Shown here: positions 46,301-58,400 of the stretch, one piece after another
How the letters are laid out: the number at the start of each line of letters is the position of its first letter
Position numbering within the stretch: position 1 is the stretch's first letter
Source of the DNA: Phialophora verrucosa
Taxonomy: Eukaryota; Ascomycota; Eurotiomycetes; Chaetothyriales; Herpotrichiellaceae
Length of the DNA stretch: 64,000 nt
Direction of reading: 5' to 3'
NCBI GenBank assembly: GCA_002099365.1
Contig: MSED01000007.1
Location: 434,001-498,000, forward strand
The notes under the pieces: generated by a model
The model's database searches: none
Told to the model about the DNA's origin: nothing
Seen by the model: the letters and a program-made list of their open reading frames with translations, nothing else
Program-made: the position numbers and the translations under genes

Positions 46301-46995
46301 TCCCTGCGAAAATCGGCCTTGGATTTTTCTGCTGCTAGAGCGTCCTCCTCGTGATGTGGTCCAAGTTGATGCTGGATTGTGGCTCCCAGAGCCTTTGCAA
46401 GATACCCTGTCTGAGCGGTCTCGTTGACGGATATATTCAGTCGTCCATCCCTGGCCACTCGACCCTGAGACTTGAAGAACTCATTCCCCACCTTCAGATG
46501 GTCCGGCCTAGGTTGATGAGTCCGCACTCTATTGAGTTGTGATTTGGATAGCGCGTGTCCAGCCGGTTGCGTTTTTGCCCTCTGCAGACTTGGTGGACTT
46601 TCGTCATCCGATGAATTCATTGTATCTGAATCGCTTGATGTCTCTTCAGAGGTAGGTTGTTCTGGGACAGGCTGATTCGGGTTCGAGAAACCCCGCCGGC
46701 CAGGCTCAGGCATGCGCGGTGCGACAGGACGAGCAAGCTCAGTCTCGATCTTCCTCGAAGCAAGCTGCTGTCTCTCGGTCTTGCCATACTGCACATGGTC
46801 ATTTCGTATGTCTGCGACGCCGGCCCCATCTTGTGCATGCACACTATACAGCGTTGTATCCGAAGTAGCCCGAGACGTACTTTGTGCCGCCGCCTGTCTC
46901 TCGGGATATGGAAACGATGTGGAAGGAGGGTCAAAGGTGGGACTCGTCTCATAGTCGACGGCGGAAGAGGCCAGAGGCGTCAAAAGTTGCGCCAT
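43394..46995 (-). CDS. UDP-glycosyltransferase, sterol-glucosyltransferase-like (GT28/GT1)
   Basis: Large fungal UDP-sugar glycosyltransferase related to sterol 3-beta-glucosyltransferases, 1073 aa. Exons 46255-46995, 45908-46054, 44019-45816 and 43394-43929; introns 200, 91 and 89 bp. Residues 1-240 are polar and low-complexity. The catalytic part starts at IGSRGDIQPFLKIG (residue 248, exactly after intron 1), the GT28 N-terminal signature; the acceptor-side ends and the UDP-sugar-binding block HHGGAGTTAAGLRFGKPT is at residues 590-607, followed by PFFGDQPFW. The last 300 residues are a helical tail seen in filamentous-fungal members and absent from bacterial ones. I see no PH or GRAM domain, so it is not a full Atg26. 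The acceptor is probably a sterol or other lipid, not proven. Its stop is 1.8 kb upstream of the glutamine synthetase gene. Confidence 0.9.
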
Positions 46996-49015
46996 ATGCA
47001 GCTGCTCGCGGATGTTCTCGACGAGGGTCAGGGGTATTGAGACATGGTCCTATCGAAACAAGACTGACTGCTCGACGTTCGGTAGAGTCAAAGCACCTTG
47101 GGTACCTTACAGGAACGGAGCCGCGCCGCAAGGATTCCTGTTCTCGTCACCATGCTCTTGTTCTTGCGGGGGCTGCAGCAACGAAGAAAAGCCGTACGAG
47201 TAATAGTGACTGACACTCGCCCAAAATTCTGGATGCGGCAGAAGAGTCGCGGACGATGTGTGACAAGTGACCTCACAGCCCTGCGTCGTGGGTCGGTGGC
47301 GGGTTTGACGAACTTGCGTCATACGTGCTCATTGCCTACAGCAGCTGTAACAAGTAATGGGCATGGGCATTGTTGTTGGTCCGCGACGGGTTTAGGGGCG
47401 CTCTCACAGGGCTGGAGGCTGAATCCGGGCCCCCTTAGTCTGCCCCTGGCGCTCACAACGAGCCGAAGCGCCCCTGCCGTCACCAGAAGGACAACAGTGT
47501 GTGTGCATTTCATCCACAACAGACCGTCGACTCAACTCGGGCCACTGACGCAGTTGCTATTTTGAGGGCAACATCCACGAATCTATTGAAATAAGTCAGG
47601 AATTGTAGCTCATTTTAACAGGCCACCTATAGAAGCACAACTACTCTTATGAGTAGCCGGACTCAGCCCAAAACCAACTGCAGCCGCCAACCCCGGATTG
47701 CTCGGCTCGAACACAGCAGAGCCCCAGCTGAGAGGCAGGGCATCCGGCTAACCGACCCAACTATGTATCTCTCGAGCCTTCGCTTCGCCTACTACCGGCC
47801 TGCTGCACACTTGCGCATGTTCTCCCTGGTCCTCATACAGAATCAGCGAAAACAGCCATGCATGTTACAAGACCTCCCCCGTCGTTCACGGCTGCTCAGG
47901 TTCATCAAGCACTGCGCGATATTTTGGTGTACATCCATCACCCTACGGTTCAAGAAGACCATCTCTTCGGCTATCAACCATATCTCGACGGTTGTTAGCA
48001 CATCAGTCAGCATACAAGAGACGCAAGAATCATTACAAGCTAGTCTGCAATGCAGAGCAAGGCCGGGGTATCGCAGCACACGGCGGTGTATGCCGCGTCA
48101 TGAACCTAAACAGCGATAAATTTCTCGGTCAGTATCAGTGATGGCTCGAATCCCGATCCTGTAGGTCACGAATCCCGATGGCATTGCGATGTAGGGTATG
48201 GAGTACTCCTAGTACGAGTAAGCTACAGGCTCGCAGTACTCAACGAATGACGGTCTCAACCACGCTTGTTGGGAACAACTGGATCACCTTGTGCTGCTGG
48301 GTTGCTGGAGCCAGGCTATTACCTATTACTCTTCTACAGCAAGCATTATTCTTTTGCCTGGCCCGCGGCGAAAGGCCGAGACAATCGTCAGGAAAGTACA
48401 AGCAGCGGTTGACATGGATCTGTTGCGACAGAACTGGCTACCGCTAGCCGATTCTCACCCAGTCTGAAAGCCAAAAATCCCGAGTCCACCATCCCCCGAG
48501 CTGTCAGTCCTTGTCCGACCAGGCCTGACCCGGCTAAGGTTGCTGGCCAAACCATCTCTCCTGCCATTAAGAACACGGCTCTCCAGTCGTCGTGCATCAG
48601 GCCCGGTCGCAGCACAGTCTAGTGCGCCCAACCCATGCACCCCTGATTGCCCGGATCTAAAAGCCTCAGCGTCATCGGTACACATTCTGCGTCTCGGACG
48701 TGACCGAGGACAGCTCTTGCAGATTATCACAGGGCTGAACGCTCGGTATTTAATCATCCTCCTCCTCTGGCCATGCTGCGTTTCCCCATGCTGCGCCTCG
48801 CAGGCTTCTCGGTTCGCCAATGCGTTTGCGCCCGCTCTGTCGTCTCCGCTGCCTCGGGCGTCTCGTTACTCACGGTATGCCCAGGATGGAAGGCCTAAGC
48901 TGATGCTCGGTTCTTCTGGTGGCAAGGGAGGCGCAATCGGATCCTGTAAGTCCTCGAGTCTTTGCGGGCGTATACCGTCCAGCCTGTGCACTAGTGCGAT
49001 CATCCTCAGGCCCCA
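46996..49015. other. intergenic, 2 kb
   Basis: No gene supported. A frame around 48770-48950 (plus) has an Arg/Ala/Ser-rich, mitochondrial-presequence-like composition but no usable start in its own frame. GAGTACTCCTAGTACGAGTA lies at 48201-48220. Confidence 0.45.
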
Positions 49016-49381
49016 CTAATCATCGCCTCCTGCTGACGGTCTTGTCCTTGTTCTTGATGTCTGCTGCCAAGTACGCCGCACCTGGTGCAGCCTCTGCTCA
49101 ATGCCTGCTTCGATCACGGCTCGGTTGGTGGTAGGAGGGAAGAGGTTGGATTCGGTGCACAGGTTATACATGAGCCGGATCACGTCGAGCTTTTCTCGTT
49201 CCGGGACGGCGGTCCAGACGACGTTGACGTCGGCCCATTTGGAATTGGGACGAGCGGCGCAATACTCGCCGTGGACTCGCCGGGCAAAGTTCTTGAAGTT
49301 GTCGAATTGGCGGGTGCTGAGACCAAGCTTTTCCTGGACCTGAGCGGGCGAGTCTCGCAGTCTAATTGGCGTTGTGCTCAT
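49016..49381 (-). CDS. Small conserved-looking protein of unknown function
   Basis: 121-aa single-exon frame starting MSTTPIRLRDSPAQVQEKLG at the ATG at 49381. The sequence has normal amphipathic helices (FDNFKNFARRVHGEYC, REKLDVIRLMYNLC, NRAVIEAGIEQRLHQVRRTW) and good amino-acid composition, without membrane segments or signal peptide, so it is likely a small soluble helical protein. The longer upstream frame was rejected because it adds an unstructured, Pro/Ser-rich stretch. I do not recognise the family, and the gene could have an upstream exon. Confidence 0.5.
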   Translation of the reverse strand: MSTTPIRLRDSPAQVQEKLGLSTRQFDNFKNFARRVHGEYCAARPNSKWADVNVVWTAVPEREKLDVIRLMYNLCTESNLFPPTTNRAVIEAGIEQRLHQVRRTWQQTSRTRTRPSAGGDD

Positions 49382-50380
49382 GGCGATTCGGACCGGATTG
49401 GACGACCCAACGGGACGGCGGAGGGAGAGTGGTCGACAATGGACGACACAGAAGAGTTCTGCGTATGATGGTGGAAGTCCTGGCTGGACCTTCGATGGTT
49501 TTTCAGCCTGACTCCAAGATGGACCCCCGGAGAAAAGGGCATTGCCGTCACTTGTCACTCTGTGACCCAGTGCTGCACTCTCGCTCCTGCCCTGCTACAC
49601 TATTCTCCCACTACGCCCTTACGAGCTTTCTTGCCCAAACCTACCCCTCCAATTGGGCTCTGCCCCACCACCGACGTGCCAAGGAACAAGGTCCATTGTC
49701 AGAACAATTCCATAAGCGGTTCCCTAGCCGTTGATAGTCCACCCTATAAAAGAAATGGTCACCGGATGAGGCGCCGGATGACCAGGGCCAGTCCAAGCCT
49801 TGGGCAGTTTCCAGGCTAAAGGAAGCTAGGAAACTCGAGAAGCCGGCAATTGGCGCAGCCTAGGTTAGGGTTGGCCATGATGGGGGGAGAGCAATGGGTC
49901 TTCCCCTTGGGCGGCCCCCCCGGCTGATCCGTCGAAGGTGCCTTGGAAAAGTGCCGATGGCAGCGGCCAATCGCTGGGCAGCTGGACCCCCCTCCAGGCC
50001 GACTGCGAAACACTAGCCTAGGGTAACGCTTCGAACCCCTCCGGGCGTGCCCATGTTTCATCTGCGCCAGGCCAGCGTGGGCGTGGGCTTCTGATTCGAG
50101 ACTTGTGACAACCCGATACCAACTTCCTTCAACAACTGTCGCAAGTCGACGTGACCTCCGCAACAACATGAATCACTCCCGCATCGCCTTCCTCCCGTTC
50201 TTCTACATGTCTGCTTTCTTTCCTGTTCACTTCTCCCAGCTGCTGTGCACTTTTGCTTTCTCCAGGCTCTCGCTGGCGAGGCCTCATTTCCACGCTTCAG
50301 TTACGAATCTCATGACCTGAACCTCCCTTGTCAAGACCGTCCTTGTGAGATCTATCGGCCTGTCAGCGCCTTGCACCAAG
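49382..50380. other. intergenic between divergent genes
   Basis: About 1 kb separating the small unknown gene and the next membrane-protein gene, which diverge. Pyrimidine-rich near 49570-49680. No gene or motif called. Confidence 0.4.
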
Positions 50381-51406
50381 ATGGTCGGGTCCAAAACTCT
50401 GATCTTGACATCAACCTACCCGGCGGAGCTCTCCCCGCGGCCGACAAGTCATCAGCGATTACGACGCCGGTTCATCACCATATTGCATGGCGTGAGCTGG
50501 CTAGCTAGCGTGATCGCTATCTCGCTCTTTGCGGCGGCCATTCCTTCATGGAACCAGAACTTCTTCCACAGCACGGGCCCGAATCGGGGCGACTGGACCG
50601 ACGGCCTGCCACTGGGACCGCTGACTTTCGCTATGCTCTATCACGCTATCGTCTTGATTCTGGCCCGCATGCAAAAGGCCCGGCGATCGGGTGTCAGCAC
50701 GAGTTACGGCCCCTCGCTGAGCCAGCCCGCCCTGATTATCCACACCACTGTCCCATGTTTGGTTCTGCTGAGCCTGTTGCCGGCCTTGCTCCTGGCAGCT
50801 TATGGGTCACTATTCCGCTTCTGGCAGCCGGCGGTACGCACGCAGTCCGGCATTCTCGTTTGCAACACGCTCAACATCTTCGCCCGCGAGTGCGAGCCCA
50901 CACTCTACGACATTGGCCGCCTCCAAATTGCCGGGATCACGTTTGGGACACTTGTGTGGATCCTGCATTTTGCCCTGCTGCTGGTGAGTCTCCGTAACCT
51001 GAGACGCTCCCGGCTGGCCAAACAGCTGCAGCGGCAGAAGATCGCGCAGTATGCCCGGAGCGAGGGGAGATCGTCCCGCGGGAGCCGACGAGGCTACTGC
51101 CGCCCCAGGGGGTCCACCAACAGCCATGGTGCAGGAGACCATGGTGCTTGGCACCAACATCCGCGACCAGACCGGTCCCGGCGAAGTGGTTCCAGTTCTA
51201 GCTCGAACTCTAACTCTCGGTCTGAGTCGCAGTCAGGATCAAGAAGCAACTCGCTTGTGGGAGAAATTGGCGAGGCACGGCGTGGTAGGGCAGAAGCCAA
51301 CTCCCCAGACGGACGACAGCAACAGAATAGTCAACAAGAGGTGCCTATTTTTTTCATCCAGGCTCCTGAGGAGTCGCACGCGCCCACAACGAGGCGATTT
51401 GGGTGA
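50381..51406 (+). CDS. Four-helix membrane protein with Arg/Ser-rich tail
   Basis: 341-aa single-exon frame starting MVGSKTLILTSTYPAEL at the ATG at 50381. Four hydrophobic segments are visible: SWLASVIAISLFAAAI, LTFAMLYHAIVLILA, TVPCLVLLSLLPALLLAAYG and ITFGTLVWILHFALLLVSL, the spacing of small tetraspan or MARVEL-like proteins. The loop before the last helix contains three cysteines (GILVCNTLNIFARECEP). After the last helix comes a basic region (RNLRRSRLAKQLQRQ) and a tail rich in Arg, Ser and Gly. I do not recognise the family and no functional claim is made. An upstream exon cannot be excluded. Confidence 0.65.
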   Translation: MVGSKTLILTSTYPAELSPRPTSHQRLRRRFITILHGVSWLASVIAISLFAAAIPSWNQNFFHSTGPNRGDWTDGLPLGPLTFAMLYHAIVLILARMQKARRSGVSTSYGPSLSQPALIIHTTVPCLVLLSLLPALLLAAYGSLFRFWQPAVRTQSGILVCNTLNIFARECEPTLYDIGRLQIAGITFGTLVWILHFALLLVSLRNLRRSRLAKQLQRQKIAQYARSEGRSSRGSRRGYCRPRGSTNSHGAGDHGAWHQHPRPDRSRRSGSSSSSNSNSRSESQSGSRSNSLVGEIGEARRGRAEANSPDGRQQQNSQQEVPIFFIQAPEESHAPTTRRFG

Positions 51407-54400
51407 CGTGCTGACGGCCCTTCGCTGGCCTGCACGTCTCACCGTGTCACATGAGCAAATTTTGTACACCAGTACCACTTGCCTTGTGCCGTATAGGCTA
51501 GCTGACCGGGAAACTTCGAGGCTATGAACAGAGCACGGTCTCACCATTCATGATTATACATAGAACAAGCTACGACGGTTATGATCTTGTGCACCTTATT
51601 TGACATGATGTATCCTCAACTCGAACAAGGCGAGATGCTGCAATCTGCCACAGGCAGCATGACCAGTGACCCGATTTCCCAGCCCTCCCAGGCCTGGACA
51701 GGGTCCAAATCCTACAGCCTGTATCCCTGCACGCCAAAATGCCGGAACCTGATCGTCTTCGTCCCGCAAGGTTCGGCCCGGCGTGCTTCGAGCGACGCGG
51801 CCCTGCAGCTACTACCACAACTCCAAACAGACGGTACGGTAAGGCGCTCCATCGATCGTAGAGCGAACCGGTCTGTCAGCACCAGTGTGGTCTGGTCAGC
51901 ACACAACTCGTAACACAGTCCAAAGTAAGTACTTCGCACCATCGGTAACACCTTCGGGGGGGCTGCCATCCAGGCACTTTTGTTTTGCTCCACCGTTTCG
52001 AGACGTAATCGAGTCCCCTTGCGTGTGTGAGCTGGCGGACAATCCCCATCGCGCGCTCGCTCTTGCTCTCGGAAATCAAATGGCCACCTCTCGGAAAATA
52101 GACCGCCGAACGAACAGGCCACCAACATCGAGCGTACGCACACAGTACACAGTCCACAGTCCTGATACCCTGTACTCCGTGCTCGTAACTCTGATTGAGA
52201 AGGCTGTGGATGCCTGGGCCTTTTCCTGGGAGCATTATATCACGCCGTTCCGTTTCGAGTTGGGACTGGAGTACGAGTAGGTCTCCTGGGCTTCTTCTTC
52301 TCCACTGCAGGCAGGGGCCTCTGAGCTGTACACTCGTCCAAGTACTCGGTTCTACGTACGTACATTAGTACTCGTACTGGGTATGTACATACAACCAGCA
52401 CCCTCACACCACAATGCGCATGACCTGGACACAGTAAACAGCCGAGCTCCGTGGATCCCAAATTACAAACCCGCGCACCGGCACCGACACCATTGTAGCG
52501 AGGCTGACAAAGCTGTCCAACCCAGAGTGCTGTATCTTGGCACCTGCTGTAAGTTTACAGTAGGCACGTCGCCACTCTTGCGTACGCAGTCACGCAGTAC
52601 ACATCGTAGTACCGAGTACATACTGTGGACTGTGGACCGACTACCTCGTCCTGTCACGGCTCCCCCGATCCTTTGTGGTCAACCCGCCCAGGCCGAGGTA
52701 CAGTACTGTACGTCTACTTCCCTACACAGCAACGATTTTGGGTCCTTTGTACTGTCTGGCTGTGGCTGTGTACCTGTGCACCTTACTCGTACTTGGCCAG
52801 CGACATTCGCACGCGTCAGGCATCGTGGACCGGTTTCAAGGTTTCGAGGTCGAAACGCGCTCTGGGGCGCTTGATTTCGTCACGTCATTTCCGTCGGTCT
52901 CGCGCGCGCGTTCACAGTAGACATATGTGCATGGTATGTACTCGGTAGTGCTCGGTCTACCGAGTACTCGCACATGCGATCGAGGACGAGAACAACACAG
53001 TACTCGTAATTATCATCCAAGCTGTCGTGCGGCGTCTGGGCACTCGGCTCGTTCGAGTCAATGCAAGCCAAACCAGGCCTGTCCAACACGGTGGTAGGGA
53101 AGACTGCTTACCGTGGCCTCGGCTGCGTAGCGAAGGTTTTTTGACTTTGACTTCTCATACTTTCTACCATCACTTTCGTTTTTACTTTCTACCGTCACTT
53201 TGATTTTCAGTTTCGGTTTCAGCTCCGGCTCACTTTTCACCTTTACCTTTTTCACTTCCACCTCCGCTTCCACTTCCACCAACCCTCACATTCGCGTGGA
53301 TTCGTCTAATTGTTAAGAATGCATCCGTTGGTTCTATGCTCTCATGTTCGTGTTCATGTGCACACCGAGTAACCAGGACGGTACGTCGTCCACGGTTACA
53401 CCGCATGCCCAACTTTGGAGGACACGTACCGCATACGTGACGACTACTTACACTTTCCGGGCCTCGTACTCGTACTCGTTACGAAAGGGGAGAATGTTTC
53501 CGTGCCCCGGCCCGTCCACATGCCCAAGTGGCTTGTTGCCCTCCAGGGGGTATGTAAGTACGAGATACTTGGTACTGTGGTAAGTAGTACGGAGTAATGT
53601 CCAACGCCCCGAGACTTGGAACCCAAGTACTCGTAGAACTGGGAAGTTGGAAGTTGGAAATTAAACCCCCGAAGACAAGAAAAGTGGCGGGAAGTCTTGG
53701 CTGGCGAGGTCGAGAACAAGAAAGAACAGGGAACAAAGAACAGGGACTACTCCACGCAACAGAGTATCAGAGTTTGGGCTTTCGAATTCCAAGCTGGCTC
53801 GCTGAAAAGAGACTTTTCCCTGACTATCCCTCTGCATGGAACTCGTACGGCATGTGCTTCGGAGAGCTGTGCGTCGCTGTGTCTCGCCCTGCTCAGTCCA
53901 TCCTGCCAAGACGGCAAGAAACATGTAACTCGTACTGTATCCTATTCCTTCCCGATGGGCGGACGCGAGGACTGCCCATGCCATGCAAGCCAGACCCTGC
54001 GAGTACGTCCTGCGTATGTAGTATGCCCACAGTCTTGCGTGGGCGCAGCTTTCGTTCCATGATTTGAAAGTGAGGCGAGGCGGAGGCAAAATACCAGAAT
54101 CTCGCAGCTCGAGAACCAGGGCCCTCAAACCCTATGTAGAACCCACTCACACTGGTACCTTAGCAGTTTCAGTAGAAGTTTATCCCCTACAGTACTCGTA
54201 CACAGTACTCCGGACATGGTACATGACGATAATAACGCTGATCACGATGGGGGAAGACTCCGAGAATCCACAAGCACACCATCGCACCACCTCACCACCG
54301 CTAGAACATGTTTGGAAGAGGAGGACCGTGGAACCGGGACCGGGAGCTAGGGACATTGAGTCCCGAAGGGGAAGCAGAGACGATCAAACGCCTGGACACT

Positions 54401-55428
54401 GGACGTTCGAACTAAGAGTACCGAGTACTTACTAGTGATAGAATCAGCAGACGAACTAGGGGGACCTGGAGTTCGGATTCCGAATCTCCTACAGTACCGA
54501 GTCCTCTGTGTACGGCAGAAGAAGCGGCCGCGAAGCACTGGCCAGACGTAAATCCGATACGTACGTGCGAGGTACTCCGTACAGAGTCTTCGACTCTGTC
54601 GATTGAGACATGACATGTGCAGTGTGCTCCTTCCCGGAGGAGTCAGAGATCGGTGACCATCGAGTCAGGCCCGCGACTGAGGCCATTGATCGTCCCGTTC
54701 GGGGAGGCCGCAAGCCCCGTCGGCCACCAGAGGCGGTCCTGCAGTTTGCAGCGAAATTGCGACAGTACCGAGATCAGAACACTACTGTTAAGTCATAATC
54801 GTGATCCAACAAGCGGAGATCCATCAGTCTGAAAGACAAACACCTCGCTTAAGAGGACTCCTGTCGATCCTCAGTCCATCCGGCTCGCTTCAGTCGACGA
54901 CCAAGAGAACCATGTCTGTTTACGGTCATAGGTCTCATAGTCATTGAAAGCTAAGCTATGTGGTTGTTTCTCTACTTTCCATGCGGATGAATCCACGTTC
55001 CATGCTGTCTGTCACCCTTGCTTCTGACCACCGCCAAGTTGACGGCGTCGGCAGCATCCACCGTCTAAACACCCATAGTCGGGTTCTCTTCCAGCCAAGC
55101 CCGACCGCTTCGTAACCGCGAAGTCCCTTCGCACCGACGACTTCTTGGGCCAAGGCAAATTGTGCCACTGAAAGAAATGATGCCCTGCTGTGCCTCGGGG
55201 CCAAGTAGACCCGTTTCCTTCCGTTGCGGGAGGAGCTTCGATTCCTGAGGTGAGATTGTCGTTCCCGTGATTCCACCATGCTGTGCTGCACGTATGTTCA
55301 ATCCATTCGCAAGCTTGAGCTCACGATCCACCAAATTATGGCAATCCGAAAATTACCTTGCACGCCGCATTTCCAGGTGATTCGCTGGACGATCGTAGCG
55401 ATTCCTTTGACCCAGGCTTTTCTCGAGC
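51407..55428. other. 4-kb gene-free tract rich in GTACTCGTAC-like words
   Basis: No open frame has family features; most are short and overlap on both strands. Words such as TACTCGTAC, GTACCGAGTAC, CAGTACTGTAC and GAGTACTCG recur dozens of times, some arranged as inverted repeats (one at 52938-52967). An AAGTGGAAGT-like purine/pyrimidine-biased stretch runs about 53150-53280. It resembles a degenerated simple-repeat or heterochromatin-like tract. Confidence 0.55.
52938..52967. repeat. Perfect 10-bp inverted repeat with 10-bp loop
   Basis: Left arm GTACTCGGTA (52938-52947), right arm TACCGAGTAC (52958-52967), loop GTGCTCGGTC. Flanks ATGTGC (52925-52930) and GCACAT (52970-52975) extend the symmetry with mismatches between. 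Confidence 0.8.
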
Positions 55429-58400
55429 TCAAGACAAGTGGAAAGCACCCTGACCCTCCCGAATTGCTACAAACAATCTTTCCTTGAGCACATGCTGCGA
55501 GGTGTAATCCGGGAGCTTCAGATAGTTGACGCACGTCATGACACTCGGTAAATAGTCGTCGGACGTATACGGAGGCTCGCTCGGTTTGCACACAACAGTG
55601 AACATGGGCGTCAGACTCTTGAACCCTCCGATCGGAAGCTTCGGGCTGCCCGTGACAAATTGGAGGAAATCGCGGCGCTGAGAAGGAGTGAGTTCCGACA
55701 TTGTTTGCAGGAGATTCTTAACACTCTTGCTGTCCATATTGAAGCCGTGATCTGCTTTGACTGAGTCCATCAACGTCTCGATGCTCCAGTCCTCTTGCGT
55801 GCGGCCGAATAGCATGACAAGTTCATCAGGCGTGAAGGCTCTCAGGGACGAATAAGAAAAGACCTGAGAAAACCCAGTCTGGAATGCTTCAATTTGAGGG
55901 CGAACGCCGCTGCCAAGGCTCAGGTCGAGCACGCGATCAATGTATTGCTGAACGTTGTCCAGGTTGACGGTCACGTTCGATCCATTCGGAATGAGTTCGA
56001 TCTCGGGATAGCCCGGAAGAGTGAAGTCAAGTGCGAGATCCTCGACTTTGGCGCCGTGGATGTTCAGGTTCTCAATGGCTTGCGCTTTCTCTTCTTTCGA
56101 CGTGGACGAGTCGGCTTCGATCTTGGCCTTGGCTTTGACGATCTGCTGGAGCTGTGAGAGAGAGTTGGCAAGGTCCTGGTCAATCGTACGCAACAACCCA
56201 ATTGATGGAACAGCATTTGTGATGCCGCCGATCTTGAAGAAGGTCGGACTGAAGGTGATGTCGATGATGCGGGAATCGAGCATCGAGCGAGCAACAAATT
56301 TCCCAAGCGTCTTGAACAACAATGCGAGCTTCTTGCCGGCTTCCTTGCCGCTCTCTTCCGGACTCGTAGGGATTGGAAAGAGACCGTTCTTTCCAAACGC
56401 GAATTGATCCTTGTCTGCAGAATCGTTTTCGCGCCACATCTTCAGTTTCTTCTTGGAGAATTCTTTGGAAACGCTCGAATAGAATTCGAGCGTCGGGCCC
56501 AAACCCGTCCCAACCTCCTCGAAGTATTCAACCTCGAGCACACTCGGCGACGCTCCATACATGTCCATGACCTTCATGGCACTCTCCAGGATGCGGTGGC
56601 GTGAAATGCGCACCTTTTGACGCTGGGGTCTACCCAGCATGGGTCGGTCATCTCTCCGTCGATCACGGCGATCATCATTCTCGGTTTGACTGTTCTGCCA
56701 TCGGACCATCGAGCGCGAGTACCCGAAAGAGGTCGATTGCAAGAACAAATGTCGGGTCTCGAAGGGGAACAGGAATGGGAACGACCGGGCAAGGTCCTCA
56801 CTCCAGTCTGGCAGGCAGTTACTAGCTACAATCAGCGGTTCCTCCAACTGACGGTTCATCTTGGCCGTCAATTTGGTGTTGATGAAAGATGCGAGAGACT
56901 CGGCATGAAGCTTCGGTCCAGACTGTCCAGTTATCTCTCGAATCTCATCAAGATTCGCGTTCAGCTCGTGTAAAATGCCGAGCAGAGTCAGAATTTGGGA
57001 CGTGATGGGATGACCTTCGAGCGACGCCGGAAGAACACTTGAAGATCCTCGCTTCTCTGCCGCGCCAAAAGGAGGTAAGCTTGAGGGCGCAGGTGAAGGG
57101 CCTCGGACTTTTCTAAACTTGACAGTATGAACCCCTGACCAAACACTCCGCGAAGAGAGATCCTGTGGCTGATCACGGTTGTGGTGAATGGCGCGGTAGA
57201 TGGTCGTGTTGTTTGGAATGATTTTCTCGTCAATGCTGAACTCGATGTGCCAGTCTTGAGGCACAGCTGCGAGCGCTTGCGCATATGAAGGACGGCCCCC
57301 CGCAGTAGCCGGCGATGGCCCGGGAGACTGTCCTGAAGATGGTGGTCGAGTGCTCTGGGGAACAGGCGTTCCTGGCTGAGGAGTTGCCACTCTGGTTCCA
57401 TCCTCTTTTCGCGCAGTCACCTTTCCAGTAGACCCGATCTCCATGTTCACAGCGCCGGGTTCGGGCATTTCTTCATCGGACAGATCTTCCTCGAGCCCAT
57501 CCACGAAAGCGTCAAGAGCTCCATCGCCTTCAGGGTCATTGCCCTCGTCGTCTTCAAGCACTTTCTCGTCTGCGCATTCGAGCTGGTTCTGCGCTTCTTC
57601 AGAACTGGGCTCTAACGGTGGTGGTGGCGGCGGCGGCGGTTGATCTGACGATGAAGCTTGCTCGCGACGACTTGACCGCTTCCGCTCAGTCTTCTCGGCA
57701 GCCTTCCTTTCGGCAGGTGGCTGACGCTCCTGAGACCGTTGTTTCGTTTGAGACGGAGGGCGTGACTCTGCCTTACCCGGCGTAGCTGGAGATCCAAGTT
57801 CTTGACCAAGCGGGGAGAGAAGGCCTGATTCAGCCGCACCAGACAAGTGCGCAAGGCGAGCATTGGCGATTTGTTGCAACATATCCCGACGGCGCTGCGC
57901 CGACGATGGCGGGCGCTCGGACAGGCTGATTCGAGGCCGAAGATAGTCATCAAGCGCTTTGAAGGTCGCGATGGCATGAATCGACACTATCATATCGCGG
58001 TAGGTCAGAGGAATGTCACTGTCAGAGTCTGCCGTCAGCTTTAGGCGAATCTGGCGCGAGAGCATGGAAGTAGAGTTGCTCCGAGTGCTCTCTGAAGCGT
58101 TGTTGTTGACGGTCAGGACCTCAAAGTGTTCCGCACGGCTAAGCAAATCCTGGAGCTTCTGTATGAGGACGCTGAATGGTGTTACTGCAAACGTCGTCGA
58201 TGCCGTCTTTGTATTGACCCGGTAGGTTTTTTCCATGAAGGCGGAGACCAGGTTCGCTCTCGCGACGCCAACGCTGGACAGAGCTCCGTCAGACAAAACT
58301 TGTACAAGGACTCGGATGATGCCTGAGTCTAGCAACTCTGAACTCGTGATGCTTTCCAGAGCATCGCCATCAAAGTAACTGGCAAGGCGTGAAAAGAGCT

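Noticed and set aside
48148..48160. GGCTCGAATCCC resembling a tRNA T-loop
   Set aside because: The T-stem does not pair and no cloverleaf fits.
48540..49019. 159-codon plus-strand frame with presequence-like composition
   Set aside because: No ATG in its own frame before the interesting part, and splicing attempts lead into the antisense of the 49016-49381 gene.
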